Source: Rothia sp. (in: high G+C Gram-positive bacteria) (GTDB taxonomy: Bacteria; Actinomycetota; Actinomycetes; Actinomycetales; Micrococcaceae). From it: a stretch of DNA of 64,000 bases. The notes beneath the pieces were generated by a model that did not search any database, was not told the DNA's origin, and worked only from the letters and a program-made list of their open reading frames with translations. The stretch spans positions 62,001-126,000 of the forward strand of contig NZ_JAUNVZ010000007.1 in the NCBI RefSeq assembly GCF_030540545.1, written 5' to 3'. The position numbers and the translations under genes are program-made. Shown in pieces: positions 6,983 to 16,750 of the stretch (the stretch's first letter is position 1; every line of letters begins with the position of its first letter).

Positions 6983-9085
6983 TTATGCCTTGCGGCGACG
7001 TGCTACAACCAGTGCTGCACCTGCCAGCAGTGCCAGCGCACCAATACCAGCGTAGAGGGCAACGTCTGCACCGGTGGATGCCAGCTTCGTACCATTGGAG
7101 GTAGAAGTGGTAGCGGTGGAGCCGTTAGACGAGGTGGTCTTTGCCTCGGTAGTGGTCTTCTTACCGTCGTTGCTCTGGGAGACGGTGAAGCCGTTCTTGT
7201 CGTTGGAACCCTTGGTGTTGTCCTTGACTACTGCTGCGCTCTGGCTTGCGGAAGCGGATGCTTCTGCACTTGCGGAGGCGCTTGCAGACGCCGAGGGGGT
7301 TGCGGATGCGGATGCATCAGCGCTAGGGGTCGGGGTTGCCTTATCCTTAGCGACCACCTGTGCAATAGCAGCGGCATCCATGGAGCGGTCGGTCAGTGCC
7401 AGGCGGTGTGCTGCCATGGTACCGATGATGTATTCACCGTCTGCCAGGGACTTCTCTGCGGGGATCTCCAGAGTGGTGGAGAACTCGCCGTCCTTGATCT
7501 GCTCTGCCTTAACCCAGGTAATTGCTGCTGCGCCCTGTACGGTCTTGAGCAGTTCGGGAGTCATTTCCTGACCGGGCTCCCATGCACCCTTGGGCAGGAT
7601 GAAGACGTACACGCCGTGCTCTGCGCCTTCGCCAAGGTAGTTCTTGCCGGAGACCTTAATGGTCATTGCTTCACCCTTGGTGAAGCTGGTCTCTTCGAAG
7701 GACAGCTGGGGGTGGAACACGACGGTGTCGGTTGCATCCTCGGGGTAGCCCTGGAACTCAACGCGCTTGGGGGTAATCTGGGTGTTCTCGACGGTACCGG
7801 TGGAGGATTCCTTGACCTCTGCCTTGAACTTCAGGATGGAGTTCGCGTGCAGCTCTACCTGCTTCTCGGGCACGTCATTGCCCTGACGGTCCTTGCTGGG
7901 GGGCAGGGTCACGGTGGAGGAGGTGGAGATGCTGTTGGTCTTGTAGTCCAGTACGTAGGGTACGGCTGCTGCGCCCTCGAGGTCTACCTTATCAACGGCG
8001 ATGATTGCGCCGTTCTTGTCCAGTACCAGGTCGTTTGCCTTGGCACCATTCATGGCGACTTCACCGATGAGCTTGTCGCTGCGGCCGTCGAATACGCCGA
8101 CCTTACCGGTGCCGAAGTCGGTAACGTAGACCAGGTCGCGGTCTTCGTCGTGAACCAGAGAGAGCGCCTGGGTGCCGAAGGGGATGGATGCCTTGTATGC
8201 GCCGGTGGTTGCGTCGTAGACGGTCACGCCGGAGTTGACGCCCTTAACACCCTGGGAGGAGACGTAGATTTCGTTCAGGGACTTGTCTACCGCCACGTCG
8301 GAGGGGCGCACTTCGGTGCCCTCGGTGTCAGCGTGCACCTGGATGGTCTTCTCTACCTTGAAGGTCTTGGTGTCGATGATGAACAGCTTGCCGCCGGTGC
8401 GCTCGGGTACGTAGAGCTTGCCGTCCTGCACGAAGATGTTCATGCTGATGTAGCGGGTACCGCCATCGGGTGCGCCTTCGAGCTGGATCTTCTCAACAGT
8501 GTTGTTCTTCGGGTCGATTGCGGAGATGTAGAAACGACCGGTGACGAAGACCTTGCCGCTTGCATTGTCGACGAGTACTTCGCGGGGGTGTTCGATCCAG
8601 TTGGAGTCGCCTTCCTTAGCGCCCAGGGTGGACCATACGATTTCCATGGTGTCCTGGTCGTATGCGGCGACGGTATTGTCGCGGGTGTTGGTAACCCATA
8701 CGGTGTTGGATGCGTCATCCACGTAGATGCCGTAGGCTGCTGCGAAGGAGGACACGCCGTCAACGGTGTTGGTGGGCAGGGCGGCTACTGCTTCGATCTT
8801 CAGGGAGTTAGCGTCTGCGCGGGCAATGGTGGACGCCTGGTTGTTGGAGGTGCCTGCAATCCACACCTTGTGGTTCTTTGCAGAGTAGCTGACCTGGAAC
8901 TGACCGGGCAGACCCTGGGTGATCTTTGCCTTGGTTGCGCTTGCATCCAGGTTACGTACGGTGGTGGATGCTGCGGGTGCGGTTGCGTCTGCCGCGAAGG
9001 TTGCGGGGACGGTTGCTACACCGGAGAGGGAGAGTGCCAGTGCACCGATAGCCAGGCTCTTGAACGCCTTGCCGGAAGTGATCAT
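6983..9085 (-). CDS. Sortase-anchored beta-propeller surface protein (LASTG)
   Basis: A 700-residue cell-wall protein. The start is the ATG at 9085, because AAAGGA stands 9 bases upstream and a proper Sec signal peptide follows (residues 1 to about 30, ending TFAAD). Residues about 50 to 380 form a YVTN/YncE-type beta-propeller, with repeats of the kind VYVTDFGTGKVGVFD and an RPSDVAVD block. A beta-sandwich-like region to about 560 follows, then an Ala/Ser linker. At the C-terminus there is a LASTG motif, a hydrophobic helix and RRRKA, which is the signal for a class E sortase. Ligand and function are unknown. A shorter paralogue is encoded at 27785-29527. Transcription probably ends at the inverted repeat 6878-6933. 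Confidence 0.85.
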   Translation of the reverse strand: MITSGKAFKSLAIGALALSLSGVATVPATFAADATAPAASTTVRNLDASATKAKITQGLPGQFQVSYSAKNHKVWIAGTSNNQASTIARADANSLKIEAVAALPTNTVDGVSSFAAAYGIYVDDASNTVWVTNTRDNTVAAYDQDTMEIVWSTLGAKEGDSNWIEHPREVLVDNASGKVFVTGRFYISAIDPKNNTVEKIQLEGAPDGGTRYISMNIFVQDGKLYVPERTGGKLFIIDTKTFKVEKTIQVHADTEGTEVRPSDVAVDKSLNEIYVSSQGVKGVNSGVTVYDATTGAYKASIPFGTQALSLVHDEDRDLVYVTDFGTGKVGVFDGRSDKLIGEVAMNGAKANDLVLDKNGAIIAVDKVDLEGAAAVPYVLDYKTNSISTSSTVTLPPSKDRQGNDVPEKQVELHANSILKFKAEVKESSTGTVENTQITPKRVEFQGYPEDATDTVVFHPQLSFEETSFTKGEAMTIKVSGKNYLGEGAEHGVYVFILPKGAWEPGQEMTPELLKTVQGAAAITWVKAEQIKDGEFSTTLEIPAEKSLADGEYIIGTMAAHRLALTDRSMDAAAIAQVVAKDKATPTPSADASASATPSASASASASAEASASASQSAAVVKDNTKGSNDKNGFTVSQSNDGKKTTTEAKTTSSNGSTATTSTSNGTKLASTGADVALYAGIGALALLAGAALVVARRRKA

Positions 9086-9451
9086 GGAAGGGTGTCCTTT
9101 CGGATGAACGTATGGGTGCGCCTGTTGGCACCGCTTGGTGTCTTCGGGCGCTATTTTAGACATAGCTGTATGCCTTATTAGACTATCCTTACGTTTTCCT
9201 GTGCGTTTTTCAAGTGCAACCCGTATTTTTGAGGCAAATTTTATGAAATTGTTAGATTATGACCAACTTTTTCAAGGATATAGTGCTCTTCATCATGCAC
9301 TTACCGCGAACATACAGGGCTAAACCGGCACCTTAGAGAGCACTAACCCCGAATACACCAAAGGCGCTCGCCGATCCTCTCTATATAAAGAGAACCAGCG
9401 AGCGCCTCGTATCACATACAGGGTATAACCCCGGGTATATGGCTTTTAGCT
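9086..9451. other. Intergenic region upstream of the LASTG propeller gene
   Basis: No gene is seen in this gap. The part next to 9085 holds the AAAGGA ribosome binding site, and an AT-rich stretch at about 9180-9300 is the likely promoter region. The remainder carries the ftsY terminator hairpin at 9362-9407. Confidence 0.6.
9362..9407 (-). terminator. Terminator of ftsY
   Basis: The arms AGGCGCTCGC and GCGAGCGCCT flank a loop with a second short pairing (CTCT with AGAG). It lies 45 bases past the ftsY stop, and on the minus strand TTT follows. Confidence 0.6.
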
Positions 9452-10570
9452 TTAGTCCAGCAGAGCGTCCACGAAGCTCTCCGGCTCAAAGGGAGCCAGG
9501 TCATCCGGCCCTTCGCCCAGACCAACCAGTTTGACCGGCACGTTCAGCTCTTCCTGAATGGCAACAATAATGCCGCCCTTTGCGGTGCCGTCCAGCTTAG
9601 TGAGCACAATACCGGTGACGTCCACAATCTCGCTGAAGACCTTCGCCTGAATCATGCCGTTCTGACCGGTGGTGGCGTCAATAACCAGCAGCACCTCGGT
9701 GACCGGCATTTCCTTCTCGATCACGCGCTTAATCTTGCCCAGCTGATCCATCAGACCCGCCTTATTCTGCAGACGGCCGGCGGTATCAACCAGCACGGTC
9801 TCCACGCCCTCGGCGCGACCGGTAGTCACAGCATCATAGGCGACAGAGGCAGGGTCAGCGCCTTCCTTCTCGCTGCGCACGGTGCGCACGCCCACGCGAT
9901 CGCCCCAGGTGGTTAGCTGCTCAGCGGCAGCAGCGCGGAAGGTATCGGCTGCACCGAGCATGAGGGTGTGACCGTCAGCGACCATAACGCGGGCAATCTT
10001 ACCCACGGTGGTGGTCTTACCCACGCCGTTCACGCCCACCACCAGCACCACGCCGGGATTGCCGTCGGCGCCTTCGGTTGCCAGGGAGCGGTCCATTTCG
10101 GGGCGAATAATCTTGAGCAGCTCTTCACACAGCATGCGCTTGACCGCTACCGGGTCCTCGGTACCTTCAACGCGCACGCGCTGCTGCAGAGCCTCAACCA
10201 GGCGAGTGGTCGGCTCGGATCCCAGATCAGCCAGCAGCAGGGTTTCTTCAATCTCATCCCAGGTGTCCTGGTCAATCTTATCGCGGGAGAGCAGCGCCAG
10301 CAGGCCCTTGCCGAGCATAGAGTTCGAGCGAGCCAGGCGGGCACGCAAACGTACCAGGCGACCGGCGGTCGGGGCGGGCACATCCAGGGAAGGCGCCTTC
10401 TGCCCGCTCTCTTCCTCTGTGCTTTCGCCCTCCGGCAGGTCATTTTCATCACGGGTGGAGGCATATCCCCCGCGCGGTGCCTTGGGCTTGCGCACAAAGG
10501 CGATAATCAAGCCCGCCAGCACACCCACGCCTAAAACGCAGGCACAAATAATTAACAACGTAGTATCCAC
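9452..10570 (-). CDS. ftsY: Signal recognition particle receptor FtsY
   Basis: A 372-residue SRP receptor GTPase that docks ribosome-SRP complexes at the membrane for co-translational insertion. Residues 4 to 27 form a membrane helix, as in other actinobacterial FtsY proteins, replacing the acidic A domain. The NG domain follows with GVNGVGKTTT (P-loop), AADTFRAAA, DTAGR and TKLDG. The start is GTG at 10570; the AGAAGG just before it is unusually close, and a TTG four codons in would have better spacing. The GTG is kept because MDTT-type starts are usual in the family. The gene normally follows smc. Here an MFS gene on the other strand lies between them. Confidence 0.95.
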   Translation of the reverse strand: MDTTLLIICACVLGVGVLAGLIIAFVRKPKAPRGGYASTRDENDLPEGESTEEESGQKAPSLDVPAPTAGRLVRLRARLARSNSMLGKGLLALLSRDKIDQDTWDEIEETLLLADLGSEPTTRLVEALQQRVRVEGTEDPVAVKRMLCEELLKIIRPEMDRSLATEGADGNPGVVLVVGVNGVGKTTTVGKIARVMVADGHTLMLGAADTFRAAAAEQLTTWGDRVGVRTVRSEKEGADPASVAYDAVTTGRAEGVETVLVDTAGRLQNKAGLMDQLGKIKRVIEKEMPVTEVLLVIDATTGQNGMIQAKVFSEIVDVTGIVLTKLDGTAKGGIIVAIQEELNVPVKLVGLGEGPDDLAPFEPESFVDALLD

Positions 10571-10697
10571 CCTTCTAGCTTAGCGTGTTCACCGCGGGCA
10601 CAGCGAGAAGCACGCACAATGCAGGCGAAAAGAGTAGACTTGATAAGTTCACTATTAGATAGAAGATTATTCACTACTCGCAGAAGAACCATAATTT

Positions 10698-12155
10698 ATG
10701 AGTCAGGACAAACACCCCAGCACCGCCACAGGTGCTATTCCCCTTATCACCCCCGGCGCGGACGCCCTGGCGAGCACCACCATTGAAAATGAGTTGGGTG
10801 CAAAGAGGGTCTATACCCGCCCCGCGTCTCAGCCGGGTCAGCAGGGGAAGCAAGAGCCGTCGGCAAAAACTAAACAGCGCATTCCCACCGGCCTGTGGGT
10901 GCTCATTGCCGCTTCCTTTATGATCGCCCTGGGTTACGGCCTGGTGGCACCCGTGCTGCCCAGCTACGCCCGTAGTTTCGATGTGGGTGTCGCGGCAACC
11001 ACCATGGTGGTCTCGGCGCTGGCACTCACCCGCCTGCTTTTTGCGCCCACCAGCGGCCAGCTTATTAGCCGCTACGGCGAGCGCCCCATTTACACCCTGG
11101 GCATGCTCATTGTGGCGATCTCTTCCTTTATTAATGCTATTGCCTGGGATTATTGGGTGCTGCTGGCATCCCGTGCTTTTGCCGGTATCGGTTCGGTGAT
11201 GTTTACCGTCTCGGCCATGGGTCTGCTGGTGCGCCTCTCCCCCGCCCATATGCGCGGCCGGATTTCGGGTCTGTACGCTACCGCTTTTATGCTCGGTAAT
11301 ATTCTGGGGCCGGTGTTGGGCGGTCTTCTCTCGCCCTTTGGTATGCGCCTGCCCTTTGTGATTTACGGTGTGGCGCTGATCATTGCCGGTGCGATTGTGT
11401 GGTTTATGATGCCCTCGACCGCCGAGCTGGAGCGTGAGCGTGATGCGATGGATGGTACTGAGCACGCTGCTGCTGGTACTGCTGAGACGACCGAGCCCAA
11501 GCCCGTCCAGGAGTCCATGACCTTCAAGCAGGCAATGACTTTTGGCAATTACCGTTCGGCTCTGGTGACCAGTTTTGCTAATGGTTGGGCGATTTTCGGC
11601 GTGCAGTCTTCGCTGATTCCTCTGCTGGCTGCCTCCCTGGTTCTGGCAAGTGACCCGAATAATATTGCCGGTGGTACTGTCCTGGCATCCACCGCTATGA
11701 CCGCCTACGCCCTGGGCAATGCCATTACTCAGAGCCTCTCCGGTTCTCTGTCAGATAAAGTGGGTCGCCGCATTCTGCTCTTTATCGGTCTGCTCATGGC
11801 GGCAGCCGTCACGGCGCTCATGGGTGTTGTACATATTATCTGGGTCTTTATTACCGCCGCCGTATTCCTGGGCGTGGGCGCTGCAGTCATGGGTCCCTCC
11901 CTGCAAGCAGCCGTATCGGATGTTATCGGTACTCAGCGCGATGGTGGCCGCGTGCTGGCGATCTACCAGATGAGCGCAGATCTGGGTCTGATTCTCGGCC
12001 CACTCTTTGCCGGTCTGGTGGCGGACGCCTTCGGCTTTATGCCCGCCTTTATGCTCTGCTCTGCAGTGCTGCTACTGGCTTCCCTGGGCTGGCTGCCCTG
12101 GGTCAAGCCGAAGTTCGATCCGGAACTGGCTGAAGAAGGCTACACCGGTCGCTAA
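10698..12155 (+). CDS. MFS exporter (DHA1-type drug/metabolite efflux)
   Basis: A 485-residue major facilitator protein. After about 70 cytoplasmic residues come 12 predicted helices. The A-motif appears twice (GQLISRYGERP between TM2 and TM3, GSLSDKVGRR in the second half), and GNILGPVLGG resembles the antiporter motif of TM5. These point to a proton-driven exporter of the DHA1 group; the substrate cannot be read. AGAAG lies about 12 bases before the ATG. The gene runs against its neighbours and sits between smc and ftsY, which are usually adjacent, so it looks like an insertion into the block. It converges on smc and shares the terminator at 12167-12209. Confidence 0.88.
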   Translation: MSQDKHPSTATGAIPLITPGADALASTTIENELGAKRVYTRPASQPGQQGKQEPSAKTKQRIPTGLWVLIAASFMIALGYGLVAPVLPSYARSFDVGVAATTMVVSALALTRLLFAPTSGQLISRYGERPIYTLGMLIVAISSFINAIAWDYWVLLASRAFAGIGSVMFTVSAMGLLVRLSPAHMRGRISGLYATAFMLGNILGPVLGGLLSPFGMRLPFVIYGVALIIAGAIVWFMMPSTAELERERDAMDGTEHAAAGTAETTEPKPVQESMTFKQAMTFGNYRSALVTSFANGWAIFGVQSSLIPLLAASLVLASDPNNIAGGTVLASTAMTAYALGNAITQSLSGSLSDKVGRRILLFIGLLMAAAVTALMGVVHIIWVFITAAVFLGVGAAVMGPSLQAAVSDVIGTQRDGGRVLAIYQMSADLGLILGPLFAGLVADAFGFMPAFMLCSAVLLLASLGWLPWVKPKFDPELAEEGYTGR

Positions 12156-12166
12156 TTTCTCAGAGC

Positions 12167-12209
12167 AAAGCCCTCCGCTTCCCCGCGTCTTGGGGAGCCG
12201 GAGGGCTTT
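12167..12209. terminator. Bidirectional terminator between the MFS gene and smc
   Basis: Eighteen-base arms, AAAGCCCTCCG at one end and CGGAGGGCTTT at the other, with two mismatches, stand between two convergent stop codons. Confidence 0.85.
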
Positions 12210-12255
12210 ACTCTATGTTCACGCGCTCTGAGGCTCTAGGCCAGCTCCAGGTGTC

Positions 12256-15200
12256 TTAATCCAGTAGCTCGCGCAGCTGCTGCATATCCTGAGAAATCAC
12301 CGCCGAGACACCATCGCGCATGGAAATACCGTAGAGCACATCCGCGCGTTCCATGGTGCGCTGCTGGTGGGTAATCATCAGCAGCTGCGAGGATTCACTG
12401 AGCTCTTCCAGCACCTGCAGCAGGCGCCCCAGGTTCCTATCGTCCAGAGCCGCTTCGACCTCATCCAAGGCGTAGAAGGGCGAGGGACGCGCCATGAAAA
12501 TCGCAATCAGCAGCGCCAGGGACGCCAGGGAACGCTCGCCACCCGACAGCAGGGAGAGGCGCTTGACCTTCTTACCTGCCGGGCGCACGCTAATCTCCAC
12601 GCCGCTACCGAGCACATCCTGCGGGTCGCTCAGGCTCAGGCTGCCCTCGCCGCCGGGAAAGAGCACCCCAATAATGCGCTGATAGTGACCGTTAATATCC
12701 TCAAAGGCCTGCATAAAAGCCTCGCCCATACGGGCGGTAACCTCGTCCATGACGGTGCGCAGATCCTCACGGCTGGATTGCACATCGGCAATCTGGCGGC
12801 TCAGATAGCTATAGCGCTCCTGCAGAGCCTCGTATTCTTGGAGAGCCAGGGGGTTGGTGACGCCCAGCTTCTCAAGGTCCTTCTGGGTTGCGTTCAGGCG
12901 CGCAGTCAGGGCTGTGCGAACCTCAGCACGGTCTTCATCCTCTTCTACCGGGTAGGCTGCGGCGAGGGTTTCCAGGCTGTCGCCAGTGTGGGTCAGGGTG
13001 CGCTCCTGCAGGGACTCCAGGGAGGATTCCGTGCGGGTCCGTTCCATCTCCAGAGAAGCAAGCAGCGCCTGGGATGCTTCAACCGCTACTGCCATAGCAC
13101 GAGTATTCTGCTCATCGGCGCTCTGGTGCTCACGATGAGCCGCTAGCTCAGATTGCGCCCGGGTACGCTCGCTTTCTGCCTGCGCAAGAGCTTCGCTAAG
13201 CTTCTCTGCCAGGGCGGAGGCGCACTTCTGCACGGATACAGCTCGTGCGGCGCGCGCTGCCAGGCTGTTCCGGCGCTCTTTTGCCTGCTCCAGCTGGAAG
13301 CTTGCGCGGCCGTGTTCTTCATAGGTGCGCTGCAGGGTACCCAGAATGAGTTCACGAGCGCTTTCGGCGCGCACCCACGTTTGCCGTGCCTCAGCTAATT
13401 CAGCGGTATATTTTTCAACCTGTTTATTCAGGCGACTAATACGTTCGGGTAGGCTTTCCGGAATAAATTCGGAGCTATTTTGATCGTTATCTGCATCTGA
13501 GTTACTCGATTCACTCTTATGTGTATCCGCAGCCAGCGCCTGCAGAGCACGCTCCAGATTTTCCTCACTCTTTTCAAGCTCAGCAAGTTGCTGATCATAC
13601 TCTACTCGGGCAATCTCCAAACGGCTCTTAGCACCCTCAAAGCGTTCACGAGCGCGCTCAATCTCGGTACCGGCACTCTTCATACGCACCAATACCGATT
13701 CAAGAGCCACACGTGCCTGAGCCAGTTCAGCCTGGGACTCACCCAGCACACGGGAAAGCGCACGCTCACGCTCACGAGCCTGATCGTACTCAGTATTCCT
13801 GTGCTGATAGCTTGCCGCACTCTGCTGAGCTTTTGTATCCGCCGATTGAGCCAAAGCCCGCGCTTCACGCAGCTGCTGGGCAACCACCAGCGTATTATTG
13901 CCGGACTCGGGGGCAAGCACCAGCGAACGGAAATAGGCGAAACCACGAGAATCAATAGCGCACCGAGCACCCGCCTCCAGGGCAGAATAGGCGGCGGCGC
14001 TATCCCCCGCCGAGATAAAGACCACGGCGGAGCATAGTTCTGCAAGGGCAGTTTCGAGGACGTTCCGTTCGCTCTCGCTCAACTCCTGGGTCTCCGAGAT
14101 ACTCAGGGCATCAGCAGCCATGAGACTTCCGGGTTTAAGATTCTGACGCAATGCAACATTAAGGTTTTTATCGTAGTCGCTACCCTGGCTAGAAAGACTC
14201 AGGGGCGAAGAATAGAGAGTACTTTCTACAGGCTCAGATACGCTCGATGCACCATTGAGACTCGGCTTATACTCACTCGAAATCTTAGCGCGCACAGAAG
14301 AACCCAGCAGCTGAGATAGGGCACGATCCCAGCCCTGGGCAGGCTCAATCACCCGGGCAATACGTAGCACAGAATCTTTGTCCTCAGAATCGCCCAAGGA
14401 CTCAGAAACCATCAGAGACAAAGCCTGAACACGCTCAGCAACTACAGCAGCAGCCTGAGAAGCACGAGCGGATTCTTCTCGAGCAGCATCGCGCGCTTTG
14501 TCAGCCTCTTCACGATTTACGCGCGCCACTGCCACCGCCTGGGTGTGGCTCTGCTCATGAGCCTGCGCGGTTTCCACAGCTGCCAGTGCCTGCACATGCT
14601 CAGATTCAAGCTGCTGAGCACTTGAAGTACGACTCTCCAGCTCCTTCTGAGCTTCAGTCAGGGCTTCACTCGCGCGCTCCAGTGCAGCACGGCTCAGAGC
14701 AACCTGCTCGGTATTTTCCAGGCGCTCATCACGCGCACGCTGAACATCCTGCTCCAGGTTCTCAGCCATGAGGCGGGATTCATCCAGCAGCTGCTGGGTC
14801 TGCACCAGATTCGCTTCAATCACCTCGCGGGCGCGTTGGCTAGCTTCCAGGCGCACCGTGGCAAGATCCAGCTGGTGCTCCTCTTCACGCATACGCGCGG
14901 TAACGCTCTCCAGCTCCTGCTCAAAGGGCACAATATCTTCAGCGCCGCCAGCCTGCTGATGACGGGCGATAGTTGCTGCACTGCGCACGCGGGTGAGCGC
15001 CTGCTGAATCTGGGAGAAGGCGCCAAGCATACTCTGCGCCCGCTGGCTAAGCTCTTCACGCTGGGTTGCGCGCTGGGCAACCTCTTCGGCATGCTGGGTT
15101 GCGGCTGCGGTACGCTCGTTTAGCAGCTCTTCTTCACGCGCACGAGCCCGCGCATTATCTTCCAGGCGCTCATTAATCTCTTGAGCCTCACGCACGGCAA

Positions 15201-15894
15201 TCATGCTGCGCACCTGACGAATACGGGCCTGCAGCTCGCGGGCGCGCGAAGCCGCCTCCGCCTGCTCCCCCAGGGGCTCTAGCTGGTGAGAAAGCTCCGC
15301 GGCAACATCGTTCAGGCGAGTGAGATTCGCACCCAAATCGGCAAGTTTACGTTCGGTTTTGGACTGGCGGCGACGGTATTTCTCAATGCCGGCTGCCTGT
15401 TCAATAATGTCGCGGCGCTGGGAGGAGCTGGCGTGCAGCACCGAGTCCAGGCGTCCCTGCCCGACCAGCACGTGCAGGTCGGTGCCCAGACCGGCTTCAG
15501 CCAGCAGGTCGTGAATATCGCTCAGGCGCGCGCTCTGACCATTAATATCGTATTCGCTACCACCGGCGCGAAACATGGTGCGGGAGATGGACACCAGCGG
15601 GGTGGGTACGCTCAGGGTACCGTCGCTATTGTCGAAGGTGAGGGTGACTTTGGCGCGTCCGAGCTGCGCTTTGCCGTCCTGCGCACCGGAGCCGGAGAAG
15701 ATCACGTCCTGCATATTCGCGCCGCGCAGGTCCTTGGGGGTTTGGGAGCCCATGACCCAGGCGAGCGCGTCCAGGATATTGGATTTTCCGGAGCCGTTGG
15801 GGCCGACCACGGCGTTCATGCCGGAGCTAAATTCGAAGGTGGTGGCGGAGGCGAATGACTTGAAGCCGCGCAGGGTCAGCGACGCCAAATGCAT
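12256..15894 (-). CDS. smc: Chromosome segregation protein SMC
   Basis: A 1212-residue SMC ATPase that compacts and segregates the chromosome with ScpA and ScpB. The N-terminal head has GPNGSGKSN (Walker A). Two long Glu/Ala/Arg-rich coiled coils surround a hinge at about 500 to 680. The C-terminal head has LLSGGERSL (ABC signature) and the Walker B segment ALDEVEAALDD. The start is the ATG at 15894, preceded by AAGGAA; codons further upstream lack the conserved N-terminus. The gene belongs to the ftsY-smc-rnc block. mutM, often found between smc and rnc in Actinobacteria, is absent, and a repeat-flanked orphan stands there instead. Confidence 0.97.
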   Translation of the reverse strand: MHLASLTLRGFKSFASATTFEFSSGMNAVVGPNGSGKSNILDALAWVMGSQTPKDLRGANMQDVIFSGSGAQDGKAQLGRAKVTLTFDNSDGTLSVPTPLVSISRTMFRAGGSEYDINGQSARLSDIHDLLAEAGLGTDLHVLVGQGRLDSVLHASSSQRRDIIEQAAGIEKYRRRQSKTERKLADLGANLTRLNDVAAELSHQLEPLGEQAEAASRARELQARIRQVRSMIAVREAQEINERLEDNARARAREEELLNERTAAATQHAEEVAQRATQREELSQRAQSMLGAFSQIQQALTRVRSAATIARHQQAGGAEDIVPFEQELESVTARMREEEHQLDLATVRLEASQRAREVIEANLVQTQQLLDESRLMAENLEQDVQRARDERLENTEQVALSRAALERASEALTEAQKELESRTSSAQQLESEHVQALAAVETAQAHEQSHTQAVAVARVNREEADKARDAAREESARASQAAAVVAERVQALSLMVSESLGDSEDKDSVLRIARVIEPAQGWDRALSQLLGSSVRAKISSEYKPSLNGASSVSEPVESTLYSSPLSLSSQGSDYDKNLNVALRQNLKPGSLMAADALSISETQELSESERNVLETALAELCSAVVFISAGDSAAAYSALEAGARCAIDSRGFAYFRSLVLAPESGNNTLVVAQQLREARALAQSADTKAQQSAASYQHRNTEYDQARERERALSRVLGESQAELAQARVALESVLVRMKSAGTEIERARERFEGAKSRLEIARVEYDQQLAELEKSEENLERALQALAADTHKSESSNSDADNDQNSSEFIPESLPERISRLNKQVEKYTAELAEARQTWVRAESARELILGTLQRTYEEHGRASFQLEQAKERRNSLAARAARAVSVQKCASALAEKLSEALAQAESERTRAQSELAAHREHQSADEQNTRAMAVAVEASQALLASLEMERTRTESSLESLQERTLTHTGDSLETLAAAYPVEEDEDRAEVRTALTARLNATQKDLEKLGVTNPLALQEYEALQERYSYLSRQIADVQSSREDLRTVMDEVTARMGEAFMQAFEDINGHYQRIIGVLFPGGEGSLSLSDPQDVLGSGVEISVRPAGKKVKRLSLLSGGERSLASLALLIAIFMARPSPFYALDEVEAALDDRNLGRLLQVLEELSESSQLLMITHQQRTMERADVLYGISMRDGVSAVISQDMQQLRELLD

Positions 15895-16006
15895 GGGATT
15901 CCTTCCATCGGTGTTTTCTCTACCTTTAAGGGTATCGCACTCTATCCCTCTTGCTTGACTCACCCTATTTGTCGGCTTCCTGTATTCTCTCCTGCCCTAC
16001 CTCCCT

Positions 16007-16079
16007 CCGTTTTGGGCGCAAAAAGTAATAACGGGCGCAATTTTTCTGCGCCCAGTGTTACTTTTTGCGCCCAAACGGG
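16007..16079. repeat. Imperfect palindrome A flanking the orphan membrane gene
   Basis: Two 33-base arms with about five mismatches (core TTGGGCGCAAAAAGTAA) surround seven bases. A near copy lies at 16751-16819. This copy sits between divergently transcribed genes, so it is not an ordinary terminator. Confidence 0.75.
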
Positions 16080-16097
16080 TGGGAAAGACGAGTGCAT

Positions 16098-16110
16098 TAG
16101 ACTAGATACA
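16098..16110 (+). promoter_or_regulatory. Probable leaderless promoter (-10 TAGACT)
   Basis: TAGACT fits the actinobacterial TANNNT -10 element and is separated by exactly six bases from the ATG at 16110. No ribosome binding site is present, so transcription probably begins at the start codon. Confidence 0.45.
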
Positions 16111-16742
16111 TGGCATCCAACCATATGACATCCACAAGCAGCAGTGTACCTTCCAGCACGAACCACGATACACAACCCGAGGTGAAGAATAGCCAGAATC
16201 CGGATATGAAAACCGGACAGAGACCCACCGCGCACCCCGAGGCAAACCCGTGCCAGGAACCTGAGGCGCGCCCTCGTATGAGTCTCCAGGAAGGCACCAG
16301 CGAAAAAAGCGGCTTGAAGCCCAGCGTGAAAATCACCATCCACACGCTCAGCTTCATCATCCTGATCTACCTGGCCGCAGACACCTACCTTGATATCGCC
16401 AGCTACTTCGATATCAATTTCAAACTTGATTTTACCCAGGCGATGCTCAGCCTGGGGCTGCTGCTAGGCGTTATCTACTACCTGGTTGAAGGCATGGCCT
16501 ATGCCGCCAGCAAACTCAAAAAATGGCCCACGCTGCGTTACACGCTCACCGTACTCCCCTACCATTTTGTGCTCACCGGCTACCTGTGGAATTTCGGGTT
16601 GTTTGTGACCAAAGTGCTCAGTGAAAATAAGCAGGATACCGAATACTACCAGGCGCTGATTCTGAGCTTTAGCACGTTCTTTCTACTGGTGCGTATCGGC
16701 AGGGAGGTTAAGACCCTCCGCAAAGTCTACGACGACAACTAA
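16110..16742 (+). CDS. Orphan four-helix membrane protein, repeat-flanked
   Basis: A 210-residue protein I do not recognise. Residues 1 to about 72 are hydrophilic, rich in Ser, Pro, Glu and Asn, with no signal peptide. Four hydrophobic segments follow (about 76-94, 109-130, 145-170 and 183-200), separated by short charged loops, then a basic tail. The ATG at 16110 lacks a ribosome binding site but lies six bases after TAGACT, which suggests a leaderless mRNA. The gene is on the plus strand inside a minus-strand housekeeping block. It is bracketed by two related 70-base palindromes and occupies the place where mutM is usual between rnc and smc. This suggests a cassette-like acquisition. Function unknown. 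Confidence 0.7.
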   Translation: MASNHMTSTSSSVPSSTNHDTQPEVKNSQNPDMKTGQRPTAHPEANPCQEPEARPRMSLQEGTSEKSGLKPSVKITIHTLSFIILIYLAADTYLDIASYFDINFKLDFTQAMLSLGLLLGVIYYLVEGMAYAASKLKKWPTLRYTLTVLPYHFVLTGYLWNFGLFVTKVLSENKQDTEYYQALILSFSTFFLLVRIGREVKTLRKVYDDN

Positions 16743-16750
16743 GATCATGA

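Noticed and set aside
7406-9181. An open frame of 591 codons opposite the LASTG propeller gene, and a similar one of 644 codons opposite 27785-29527
   Set aside because: Both mirror real genes with good signals. The opposite-strand translations are Cys/Gly/Val- or Gly/His/Leu-rich and show no motif.
15900-15963. An upstream start for smc adding 23 residues
   Set aside because: The conserved SMC N-terminus and AAGGAA both point to the ATG at 15894.
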